From contig JBGPJM010000087.1 in NCBI GenBank assembly GCA_041485385.1, positions 1-18,117 of the forward strand: a stretch of 18,117 nt of DNA, in the 5' to 3' direction. Every line of letters begins with the position of its first letter. The first letter of the stretch is position 1. Shown here in pieces: positions 6,827 to 14,031 of the stretch. The stretch is from JBGPJM01 sp041485385 (lineage in GTDB: Bacteria > Planctomycetota > Phycisphaerae > Phycisphaerales > UBA1924). The notes under the pieces are model-generated. The model worked only from the letters and a program-made list of their open reading frames with translations, ran no database searches and was not told where the DNA came from. Position numbers and translations under genes: made by a program.

Positions 6827-7668
6827 AGCCGCTCCTTGCACACCCCCTCCCACCCTCGCGCCGCACCGACCGCCGCGCGTTCGCCCTTCCCCTGGTCATC
6901 CTCCTCGCCCTCGTCGCCGCGCTCGCGACCGCCGTGATCCTGCAGCGCCAGGGCACCGGCTACGCGGCGGTCCAGCGCCAGGTCGACCTCTACCACAAGC
7001 ACCACCGCAACATGGGCATGCAGGAGATGATCGACCGCTGGGTGGGGACCATCCGCGGGCCCATCGCCGAGCGTCTCGGCGCCGGCGGCCTGGCGTTCGA
7101 GCTCATGCTCCCGCACGGCGATGTGACCCGCGTCTTCCTCGCCGACGGCCAGGGAACGGTGCTCAACGACCTCTCGGCAATCAAGGGTCCCGAAGCCCAG
7201 TACACTCGGCGTACCCTCGAGATCCTCCAGGATCGCTTCGGCGATCAGAACCCGCCCGAGGGTTCGGGCGGCGCCCCCCTCTACCGCGACTCCGGCCCCT
7301 CCAAGATCTCCGCCGCCGGAGCCACCCTCGAAGTTCTCGAAGCGGTCGCCCAGGCCGTCGCGCCCGAGTCCAACTGGCAGCGTTTCGTCAGCGACCTTGC
7401 CCAACGGCGGCAGGAGGCCGTCCTGGTACAGTCCGACATCCGCTCCATCGCCCTCGCGGCCGGCCTGAGCCAGGACGAGGCCGCCGGCCTTGAAATGATG
7501 CTCACCGCCGACCCGATCGTCTGGCGCGTCGAGGTCGAGACCCGCAACACCATGAACCCGGCCCGCGGGCGCGAGCGCCACGGCGGGCTGATCGAGATCT
7601 CCCGCGAGCCCGTCAGCATGGGCCAGGCCACCCGCTTCCTCACCTGGGACGACCTCCCCGAAAGGTGA
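6823..7668 (+). CDS. gspK: Minor pseudopilin GspK-like
   Basis: Large minor pseudopilin expected to cap the pseudopilus tip. The 281-residue chain has a basic leader ending RRTDRRA (Ala19 at -1), then FALPLVILLALVAALAT. Position +5 is Leu24, not Glu; lack of Glu5 is the hallmark of GspK. The body contains VLNDLSAIKG, similar to the FNLNDL region of the family, and an alpha-helical middle section. The GTG start at 6823 is supported by GGAGG at 6812-6816 and by a 4-base GTGA overlap with the preceding stop. The length is slightly below the roughly 300-330 residues usual for GspK. A candidate promoter for the next gene overlaps its stop codon. Confidence 0.8.
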   Translation: MKPLLAHPLPPSRRTDRRAFALPLVILLALVAALATAVILQRQGTGYAAVQRQVDLYHKHHRNMGMQEMIDRWVGTIRGPIAERLGAGGLAFELMLPHGDVTRVFLADGQGTVLNDLSAIKGPEAQYTRRTLEILQDRFGDQNPPEGSGGAPLYRDSGPSKISAAGATLEVLEAVAQAVAPESNWQRFVSDLAQRRQEAVLVQSDIRSIALAAGLSQDEAAGLEMMLTADPIVWRVEVETRNTMNPARGRERHGGLIEISREPVSMGQATRFLTWDDLPER

Positions 7669-7693
7669 CCGACGCGGTCCGGTCGATTACAAT
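7665..7693 (+). promoter_or_regulatory. Candidate sigma-70-type internal promoter upstream of the gspC-like gene
   Basis: GTGACC (7665-7670, 4 of 6 matches to TTGACA) and TACAAT (7688-7693, 5 of 6 to TATAAT) are separated by exactly 17 bases. It overlaps the gspK stop codon and would start transcription near 7700, just ahead of ATG 7717. TACAAT is uncommon in such GC-rich DNA. It could let the C-L-M-TPR half of the operon be expressed independently of the pseudopilins. Confidence 0.45.
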
Positions 7694-7716
7694 TGGTATT
7701 CTTGGAAAGAGCGAAG

Positions 7717-8487
7717 ATGTCCACTCACCGACAGCGAGCACGGCGGAATACCCGAGTCGCGCAGGTCGCCACGCTGGCCTTGGCCGTTGGGGCGGCCGCG
7801 CTGGCGTTCACCAGCGGGTCCGTTCGCTCCGACGACGGTCCCGCCCTGCCGCCCACGATCACGGGGAAGACCGGCGAGACGGACGCCGCGGCGAACTCGC
7901 TCAGCCTCGACAGGTCTCTCAATGTCCTGCAGAACCTCGTCCTCTCGCAGGCGATCGAGAAGCCGAAAGTCCAGGTACCCGACGAACCTGTCAATATACC
8001 CCCGACGCCACCCCCCCCGCCCCCGCCAAGCGACACCTCCTGGCACTACGTCGGCTCCATCATCGGTTCAAGCACCTCCCACGCGTTCATCGTCTCGGCC
8101 AGCGGACAGCAGCACCTGCTCGCCCAGGGGCAGGACCTCGAGGGCATCACGCTCGTCTCCGTCGCCCCCGACAAACTCGTCATCCGTGACACCACCGGCG
8201 AGCACAGCATCGCTCTTGATCCGCGCCCGGCCAACCAAGTACCCGATGTCGCCGCCCGTTCCGGCGGGACAGCTGGCGCGTTCGGCGAGACCCCACCGGA
8301 CTTCGACAAGCTCCCGCTCGAAGAGCAGAACCGATGGCGCGAGGACATCGCCCGGCGGAAAATGGAGGCCGAGAAACGCGGCGTGAAGCCCGCCACGCCG
8401 CCCGTCCGCCCCGCCCCTCGCCCCAACATGCCCAACGTGCCCAAGCAGCCCGATCGCAAGCCGGGCGAGAAACTCAGCAGGTCATAA
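7717..8487 (+). CDS. GspC/PilP-like inner-membrane protein with HR domain
   Basis: Bitopic protein of 256 residues. A short Arg-rich cytoplasmic N-terminus is followed by one transmembrane segment (about 14-33), a periplasmic region, a proline run (about 95-104) and a compact beta domain (about 109-172) beginning WHYVGSIIGSS, with the pattern VGxxxG, LLAQGQ and LEGITLVSVAPDKLVIRD. That is the pattern of the homology region of GspC and of PilP, which contacts the secretin. No PDZ domain is seen; the C-terminus is a Pro/Arg/Lys-rich tail. ATG 7717 is preceded by GGAAAGA; an upstream TTG at 7693 is unlikely. In proteobacterial operons gspC comes first; here it sits between K and L. The stop TAA overlaps the next start (TAATG). 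Confidence 0.72.
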   Translation: MSTHRQRARRNTRVAQVATLALAVGAAALAFTSGSVRSDDGPALPPTITGKTGETDAAANSLSLDRSLNVLQNLVLSQAIEKPKVQVPDEPVNIPPTPPPPPPPSDTSWHYVGSIIGSSTSHAFIVSASGQQHLLAQGQDLEGITLVSVAPDKLVIRDTTGEHSIALDPRPANQVPDVAARSGGTAGAFGETPPDFDKLPLEEQNRWREDIARRKMEAEKRGVKPATPPVRPAPRPNMPNVPKQPDRKPGEKLSRS

Positions 8488-10391
8488 TGGTGAGGGGATT
8501 TGTCTGCTATCTCGAACGCGCCGCGACAGGCGCCGCCATCCGGCGCGTCCGGCTCGTCGGGCCGGAGGTCGACCACGCCTGGACCGCCCCGGCCGAGGAC
8601 CCCGGCCCCGCGCCGTCCGGCGCGCCCGGATCGACGCCGGGCCTGCTCGCCTCCACCCGCGCCGCGGCACGCTGGGTCTCCGACCAGCTCGACGACATCC
8701 GCGAACTCCTCGCCGTCTGCACCGACACCGACGGCGGCCTCTGCTCGTGGCTGAGCGTCCCCAGCGCCGACCCGTCCGTCGTCGCCGCGGCACTCCGCCT
8801 GGCCCCCATCGGCGGCGGGCCGGCGGGCGCCGACGGCGGTCTCTCAGCCGGCCTCGGCTCGACCGATTCGCCCCTGGGCGCACCGGGATTCGGGTCCGAG
8901 CGCTCCATCCAGGCCCTCGCCGTCGCCGACCCCTCCTCGGCTCGCTCGGCTTCCCTCCCTACGCTCACGCGGAAGCAACCGGGCCAGAACGTACCGGCAC
9001 ACGGCTCTCGCCAGCGGCTCGCCGTCCTCTCCGTTCCCGATGCGCCCGTCCGCGTCTTCCTCGACGAACTCGACAGGCTCAAGATCGAGGTCCACTCCGT
9101 GGTCAGTCTCTGGCACGCCGTCGCCGCGGCCTGGGCGCCCGGCGAAGGAGCAGCTGGGTTCCGGCGCCCCGGCGCCGCCGGCGCCAACGGCTCGCACGAC
9201 GGCCCCGAGGCCCGCGTCATCGCCTCCGACTCGCCCGCCGCGGCGGTCGTTCTCATCGACCCGTTGGGCCGCCTCGTCTGGTCATGGTCCAGCGAGGGCG
9301 AGCTCATCGCGGCCGGGTCCATGCGGCTCCACACCGCGCCGCAGCCCGTGCGCTCCGCGTTCGAGCCCGCGGCCGCGCCGCCCCCCCTCGACGCCGAGAT
9401 CCCCCAGGGCGGCGCCGAACTCACGCTCACCGAGGGCGGAGCCCGGCGCATCCCTCCCGGCGCCGGCGACTTCGCTCCCGACTCCCCCGCCCTCGAATGC
9501 GGCGCCAGCGACATCGGGCGCCTGGTCATGGACTGGCTCGCCTGGAGCGCCCAGCTTGGCCAAAGCCCCGAGCGCATCATCTGCCTCGGCCCCACGACAG
9601 TCCCGGGCCCGGCGCGGCCGGGCGCGCCCACGCCCTCGTCTCTTGCCGAAGCCGTCAGCCTCGCCTGGCCCGGCGCCACCGTCGATGTCGCCATCAACGA
9701 AGACCCCATCGGGGCGACCCTCAACCGGCTGCGCGGCGGACCCGGCGCCCCTGCGCCGGCCCACGCCGGCCGCGCGCCCGCCACCGACGCGACCACCGAC
9801 CCGCGGGTTGAGCTCGTCGAGCTCACCCGCAGACCTGGTCGCGTCGATCGCAAGCTCCACCGCTGGGCCGCCCTGGCGATCCTGGCCGGCGCGGTCGCCA
9901 CCGCCGTGGCCGGCTGGCGCATCAACTCGGCGTCGGTCGCCGCCCGTCAGAAGGCCGACGACGTCCTTGCCCGGCGGACCGAGATCCTCCAGCAGGTCGA
10001 CCGCGTGCTCCCGGGCATCGCCACGCGCCCTGACCCCCTCGGCCAGCTCATGGGCAAGCTCGCGCAGCTCCGCGAGCAGCGGACCAAGCTCCAGCCCGAG
10101 CCGCCCATCCTGCAGGAGGCCGTCCGTGTGCTCGAGGCCATGCAGGGCTTCGACGACATCCGCATCGCCGAAATCACCATCTCCTCGTCCATCGGCAAGG
10201 TGCAGATCAACCTGCCGCGCGACGATGGCAACACCGGTCCCGACCTGCTCGACAGGCTCAAGGCCCCCGTCGGCATGGTCTGGAAGGGCTCGCAGGGCCA
10301 GATCCGCGCCGACCGGCGCGACTACAACCTCACGTCCATTGGCTGGGCCGCCAGGTCGCCGGCCGCCCACGGGAACGGAGGCCAGCCATGA
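8487..10391 (+). CDS. gspL: GspL-like assembly platform protein (cytoplasmic actin-like domain, one TM, periplasmic domain)
   Basis: Protein of 634 residues, well above the roughly 400 usual for GspL. It has a long cytoplasmic part (about 1-455), a single transmembrane segment (about 460-478, WAALAILAGAVATAVAGW), then a coiled stretch (about 480-560) and a small periplasmic ferredoxin-like region ending near residue 615, as in GspL/PilN. In this family the cytoplasmic part binds the ATPase and the periplasmic part binds GspM. The cytoplasmic part has several Gly/Ala/Pro-rich insertions (about 33-52, 110-175, 290-350), which account for the extra length. ATG 8487 overlaps the upstream TAA (TAATG). 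The longer in-frame extension upstream lies within the gspC-like gene and is rejected. Assignment rests on architecture and gene order more than on sequence motifs. Confidence 0.72.
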   Translation: MVRGFVCYLERAATGAAIRRVRLVGPEVDHAWTAPAEDPGPAPSGAPGSTPGLLASTRAAARWVSDQLDDIRELLAVCTDTDGGLCSWLSVPSADPSVVAAALRLAPIGGGPAGADGGLSAGLGSTDSPLGAPGFGSERSIQALAVADPSSARSASLPTLTRKQPGQNVPAHGSRQRLAVLSVPDAPVRVFLDELDRLKIEVHSVVSLWHAVAAAWAPGEGAAGFRRPGAAGANGSHDGPEARVIASDSPAAAVVLIDPLGRLVWSWSSEGELIAAGSMRLHTAPQPVRSAFEPAAAPPPLDAEIPQGGAELTLTEGGARRIPPGAGDFAPDSPALECGASDIGRLVMDWLAWSAQLGQSPERIICLGPTTVPGPARPGAPTPSSLAEAVSLAWPGATVDVAINEDPIGATLNRLRGGPGAPAPAHAGRAPATDATTDPRVELVELTRRPGRVDRKLHRWAALAILAGAVATAVAGWRINSASVAARQKADDVLARRTEILQQVDRVLPGIATRPDPLGQLMGKLAQLREQRTKLQPEPPILQEAVRVLEAMQGFDDIRIAEITISSSIGKVQINLPRDDGNTGPDLLDRLKAPVGMVWKGSQGQIRADRRDYNLTSIGWAARSPAAHGNGGQP

Positions 10392-11011
10392 ACGGCTCCG
10401 ACCGACCCGGCATGATCGGCGACGAGGCCCGCCTCGAGCTCGCGATGGCCGCGGCCAACGCCGAGCGATCTAACCGCCCGCGCCACCTCGTCCTGGCCGC
10501 CGCGGTCGCCCTGTTGATCTCGCTGGTCTACCTCTTCGTCGCCATGGGCTCGCGTGCCTCCGCCGCGAGCAAGCTCGAGCACGCGCGGATCGAGATCGTC
10601 AACCTCGAGAAGGTCGTTGGCGACGTCCTGGCCACCACGCAGGTCGGCTCCAGCGACCGCTACGCGCCCAACAGCCGCGTCATCCCCTACCTGGAAAAAT
10701 TCGCGTCCCACGTCGGCCTTCCCCCTGTGGAGGTCAAGCCCGGCACCGAGAACACCGCCGGTCCCGAGGGGTTCATCCAGCGCGCCTACCGCGCCGTCGT
10801 AACCGAGCAGGACCCCGCGCTCCTCCTGCAGTGGGTCGAGCGCGTCAGCCACGGCGAGCCCCTCCCCGAGAACGACAAGGACCCTCCGCCGCCGCCCGCC
10901 GTCGGCCTCGACATCAGTTCGATCAAGCTCACACCCGGGCGCACAAACGAGGACGGCAAGGTCCTCTGGTCGCTCGATATCAACTTCAAACGCTGGGAAC
11001 GCAAGGAATGA
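10388..11011 (+). CDS. gspM: GspM/PilO-like inner-membrane protein
   Basis: Bitopic protein of 207 residues: about 32 cytoplasmic residues, one transmembrane segment (about 33-53), a coiled-coil-like helix (about 58-85, SKLEHARIEIVNLEKVVGDV), then a periplasmic ferredoxin-like region (about 100-200) containing a Pro run (DPPPPPAV). This matches GspM and PilO, partners of GspL and PilN in the inner-membrane platform. ATG 10388 overlaps the gspL stop (ATGA) and is preceded by GGAGG at 10377-10381, six bases away. Its own stop overlaps the next start in the same way. Family assignment depends on topology and position after GspL. Confidence 0.72.
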   Translation: MNGSDRPGMIGDEARLELAMAAANAERSNRPRHLVLAAAVALLISLVYLFVAMGSRASAASKLEHARIEIVNLEKVVGDVLATTQVGSSDRYAPNSRVIPYLEKFASHVGLPPVEVKPGTENTAGPEGFIQRAYRAVVTEQDPALLLQWVERVSHGEPLPENDKDPPPPPAVGLDISSIKLTPGRTNEDGKVLWSLDINFKRWERKE

Positions 11012-11664
11012 TCCACGTGAGACTCCATCCTTCCAACGCCATCCTCCGGGCCGCCGCGCGCGCACTGCTGCTCGCCTCGGGCGCGGCCGCTGCGCTCGCC
11101 GCCGGCTGCGCGAAAAGCCGCTTCGAGCCCCCCGCCGCCATCCGCGCCGGCTCCGGCGCGCAGATCGAGGAGGCCAAACGCCTCGCCAGCGCCGCCCAGA
11201 GAGCCGACGACGAGGGTCGCATCGAGGAAGCCATCGACCTCTACCGTCGCGCCATCGCCACCTACCGCGAGTTCCCCGGCGCCTGGCTCAACCTGGGCAC
11301 CCTGCTCATGAAGAACAAGCAGAACATCGAGGCCGTCGAGGCCTTCAAGGTCGCCGCCGACCTCTCCCCCACCGACCCCGCGCCCCTCTTCAACATCGGC
11401 GTGCTGTGGGAGCAGCTCGGCTGGCTCCACGACGCCTCCAAGTACTACAACGAGGCCCTGCAGCGCGAGCCCGGCTACCTCAACGCGCTGCGCCGTTCCG
11501 TCCACCTCGACATGCTCCAGGACACCGCCAGCGAGGTCACCCTCGAGCGGCTGAAGCGCGCCATGACCCTCGAGACCGATCCCAACTGGAAGACCGCCTT
11601 CGATCTCTACAAGCGACGCATCGAACAGAAACTCCGTCCCTCCCGCGAATCGGTCGCCGGCTGA
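11008..11664 (+). CDS. TPR lipoprotein, candidate pilotin (PilF/TadD-like)
   Basis: Predicted lipoprotein of 218 residues. A signal peptide with an Arg-containing n-region and an Ala/Leu-rich core ends in LAAGC, with Cys34 as the lipidation site. Three tetratricopeptide repeats follow (about 56-89, 90-123, 124-157; for example AWLNLGTLLMKNKQNIEAVE), then a Lys/Arg-rich helical tail. TPR lipoproteins such as PilF/PilW and TadD assist secretin or pilus assembly, so a pilotin role is inferred from its place as last gene of the operon. ATG 11008 overlaps the gspM stop (ATGA), but the AAGGA at 11003-11007 directly touches it; GTG 11017, in frame and nine bases from AAGGA, may be the true start. 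No obvious terminator follows. Confidence 0.82.
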   Translation: MIHVRLHPSNAILRAAARALLLASGAAAALAAGCAKSRFEPPAAIRAGSGAQIEEAKRLASAAQRADDEGRIEEAIDLYRRAIATYREFPGAWLNLGTLLMKNKQNIEAVEAFKVAADLSPTDPAPLFNIGVLWEQLGWLHDASKYYNEALQREPGYLNALRRSVHLDMLQDTASEVTLERLKRAMTLETDPNWKTAFDLYKRRIEQKLRPSRESVAG

Positions 11665-11735
11665 GATTCCTCGTGTAGACTGGATCTTCCCCGCTCTCCT
11701 CCCAGGCCCGCGGGGAGTGTCTCCGAGGATCCGTC

Positions 11736-13982
11736 ATGCCCGCCTTCGTGCAACCTCTACGGCTGATCGCCGCGGCCGCGTGCCTCGCGGGTCCGGCCGC
11801 TCTCGCCCGCGCACAGGATTCCGTCTCCCCCGCCCCCGGGCTCCCCGGCGATGCCCTCGACGCCTACCGGACCTCCGGTCCCTCCGAGCAGATCAACGAC
11901 TACGCCGTGGACCTGGTCGAAACGACCAGCTCATGGGGCGGGCGCTACGCCATCGGCCCCATCGCCAAGTCCAGCCGCTCGACCGCCCCCGGCACGTTCA
12001 ACCATCTCATCGGCGCCCAGGCCGCTTCCTGCCGGTTCCTCACCGGCCTCATCCCGCGCCCCTCCTACTCGCTCTGGACCGCCGCGGGCCAGGGCGTCGC
12101 CGACGACACCAACACCCCTCCGGGCGCGACGATCGACGCGTCGGGCCTCACCGGTCAGCGATTCTCCGTCGCCTTCATGGAATTCGGCGCCGGCCCCGAC
12201 GGCCTCTTCGGCACGGGCGACGATGAGAACAACGTCATCACCAGCGTCGCCGGCTTCCTCTTCCGCCGCCCCAACCGCCTGCTCGTCACGCGCGTCGTCG
12301 CCGCGACCAGCAAGCTCACCGCCTCGACCGGCAACACGTCCACGGCCTCCTTTGGCCTCGGCGGGGTGGACGAGCTCGGGCGCACGCACCTGCTCGCCGA
12401 CGGCGCCGGCCTCCTCTCCCCCTCCCGCCTGAGCAACAAAGACTACTTTCGTATCGACGCCCTCCTGCGCGACCCCTCGCGCGTCAACCGTCTCCAGCAG
12501 CCCGGTGCCAACGATCCCGCCGCCACCGCCCGCGTGCGCGAAACCACCATCACCCTCGCCACGCCCACCATCATCCCCGCCAGCATCGCCGGACGTTCCG
12601 TCCTCATCGGCGCCGACCTCGCCTCCAATCTCCTCCACGAGTCGGCCCCCGGAACGATCTCCCTGACTAGGGCCTACCTGCCCGGCGCGATGGGCTCGGA
12701 GCGCGGCGGCCCCGCTTTCACCGCCGGCGTCTTCCCCCCGATCGCCGCCGGCAGCGCCGACGCCGGCACCGGCGCGCTCGTCGTCCGGGAGGCCAGCGCC
12801 ACCCGCACGCGCGCGATCTCCGTCTTCGGCCTCCGAACCGACGGCTCGGTCGCCGGACAGATGCTCCTCACGCTCCCCACCGCGCCCGGCCAACTCCTCG
12901 ACCCCGCGGATTCCTTCGACCCCTCCTCCCACTTCGCCCCGCCCCTCTCCGAGTATGAGTTCACCAACTTCCAGAGCCAGGCCACGTTCCGCGGCGGCAA
13001 CGGCCAGGTGGCCGCCGTCGTCCTCTCCTCCGGCGACCTCCTCGCCGCCGCCGTCGTCAACATCCCCGATGCCGCCGGCAGCTCGGGCTCGTCTGTTCCC
13101 CAGGGCATGTTCGACGTGCTCGCCTTCGCGCGCATCGACGCCCAGACCCACACGCCGACCTGGGGAATCGCCGCCCACACCGGCGACCCGGCGGGCTCGT
13201 TCACCAACACAGGCAAGGCCATCCGCGGCGATTACGGCGCCGACGGCATCCCCGGCACCGGCGACCCGGGCGAAGGTGACGGGGTCCTCGACGCCGCGCC
13301 CATCGGGCGCCTCGTTACCCCCAACGAGCTCACCCCCGCGCTCATGCACGGCCCGTCCCTCTCCTCCCCCGCCATGGACCTGGCCGGGAACCTCTACTTC
13401 CTCGCGGCGGCCAGGCTCAACTCCCCCGCCGGCCCTGTCCTCTCCCAGGTCCTCGTGCGCGCGAACTACGACCCCGGCGCAGGCGCGGCCGGCGCCTACC
13501 AGCTCGAGCTGCTCGCCAAGGTGGGCGACGTCGTCGCCGGCGCCAACTCCGCCACGAGCTACCGCATCGCCTACCTCGGCGCCGCCGACGGCGACTCGAT
13601 CGATTCCGGCGCCGTCTGGTCCGGCAACATCGTGCAGGGCTCCGTCGCCGGGGTTGACGCCGCCGCCGCGCGCTACGGCGACCCGTTCGCCCTTGGAGTG
13701 CTGGCCTTCCGAGCCAAGATCGTCTACGACACCAACCACGACGGCCTCTTCCAGGACCCCGAACAGAACTCCGGCCAGGGTCCGGACCAGGCCTACAACG
13801 CGGTGCTCGCCCTGATGCCCCGCGTCCGCCCCGCCGACTTCAACCGCGACGGCCGCGTGAACAGCCAGGATTTCTTCGACTTCCTCTCCGCCTTCTTCTC
13901 GGGCGCGGCCGACTACAACGGCTCCGGCGTCACCAACAGCCAGGACTTCTTCGACTTCCTCTCCGACTTCTTCGCGGCCTGA
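11736..13982 (+). CDS. Large secreted protein with C-terminal dockerin-like EF-hand pair
   Basis: Exported protein of 748 residues. The signal peptide (about 1-26) ends in ALARA before QDS. The body is beta-rich and low in Cys, with no catalytic motif that I recognise; it holds several Asp/Gly loops likely to bind calcium (GPDGLFGTGDDENN near residue 152, GADGIPGTGDPGEGDG near 500, DTNHDGLFQDPE near 664). The C-terminus (700-748) is a pair of EF-hand-like loops, D701-x-N703-x-D705-G...D712 and D726-x-N728-x-S730-G...D737, each followed by FFDFLS. This is the dockerin-like module found on many planctomycete exported proteins, although here it ends FFAA without the terminal Gly-Cys. GAGG at 11725-11728 supports ATG 11736. 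It follows the secretion operon by 71 bases and could be one of its substrates (inference). Confidence 0.82.
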   Translation: MPAFVQPLRLIAAAACLAGPAALARAQDSVSPAPGLPGDALDAYRTSGPSEQINDYAVDLVETTSSWGGRYAIGPIAKSSRSTAPGTFNHLIGAQAASCRFLTGLIPRPSYSLWTAAGQGVADDTNTPPGATIDASGLTGQRFSVAFMEFGAGPDGLFGTGDDENNVITSVAGFLFRRPNRLLVTRVVAATSKLTASTGNTSTASFGLGGVDELGRTHLLADGAGLLSPSRLSNKDYFRIDALLRDPSRVNRLQQPGANDPAATARVRETTITLATPTIIPASIAGRSVLIGADLASNLLHESAPGTISLTRAYLPGAMGSERGGPAFTAGVFPPIAAGSADAGTGALVVREASATRTRAISVFGLRTDGSVAGQMLLTLPTAPGQLLDPADSFDPSSHFAPPLSEYEFTNFQSQATFRGGNGQVAAVVLSSGDLLAAAVVNIPDAAGSSGSSVPQGMFDVLAFARIDAQTHTPTWGIAAHTGDPAGSFTNTGKAIRGDYGADGIPGTGDPGEGDGVLDAAPIGRLVTPNELTPALMHGPSLSSPAMDLAGNLYFLAAARLNSPAGPVLSQVLVRANYDPGAGAAGAYQLELLAKVGDVVAGANSATSYRIAYLGAADGDSIDSGAVWSGNIVQGSVAGVDAAAARYGDPFALGVLAFRAKIVYDTNHDGLFQDPEQNSGQGPDQAYNAVLALMPRVRPADFNRDGRVNSQDFFDFLSAFFSGAADYNGSGVTNSQDFFDFLSDFFAA
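13833..13979 (+). repeat. Dockerin-like duplicated repeat, C-terminus of the 748-residue protein
   Basis: Two copies of an EF-hand-like loop plus the motif NSQDFFDFLSxFF. The 39-base motif units are at 13860-13898 and 13935-13973 and differ at two bases. Loop 1 has all the canonical positions (D701, N703, D705, G706, V708, D712); loop 2 has Ser at position 5. Confidence 0.85.
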
Positions 13983-14031
13983 TCCTCGCCCCGATGCCCC
14001 GACGTCACGGGCGCCCGATACCCTGTCCCCG

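Noticed and set aside
11676..11720. TAGACT -10-like hexamer and a CCCCGC...GCGGGG inverted repeat between the TPR gene and the dockerin gene
   Set aside because: No acceptable -35 at 16-18 bases, and the 6-bp stem has a 15-base loop and no T-run, so neither a promoter nor a terminator is supported.
14008..14017. CGGGCGCCCG palindrome before the deiminase-like gene
   Set aside because: A perfect 10-base palindrome without a loop is common by chance in DNA this rich in G and C, and no partner site was found.
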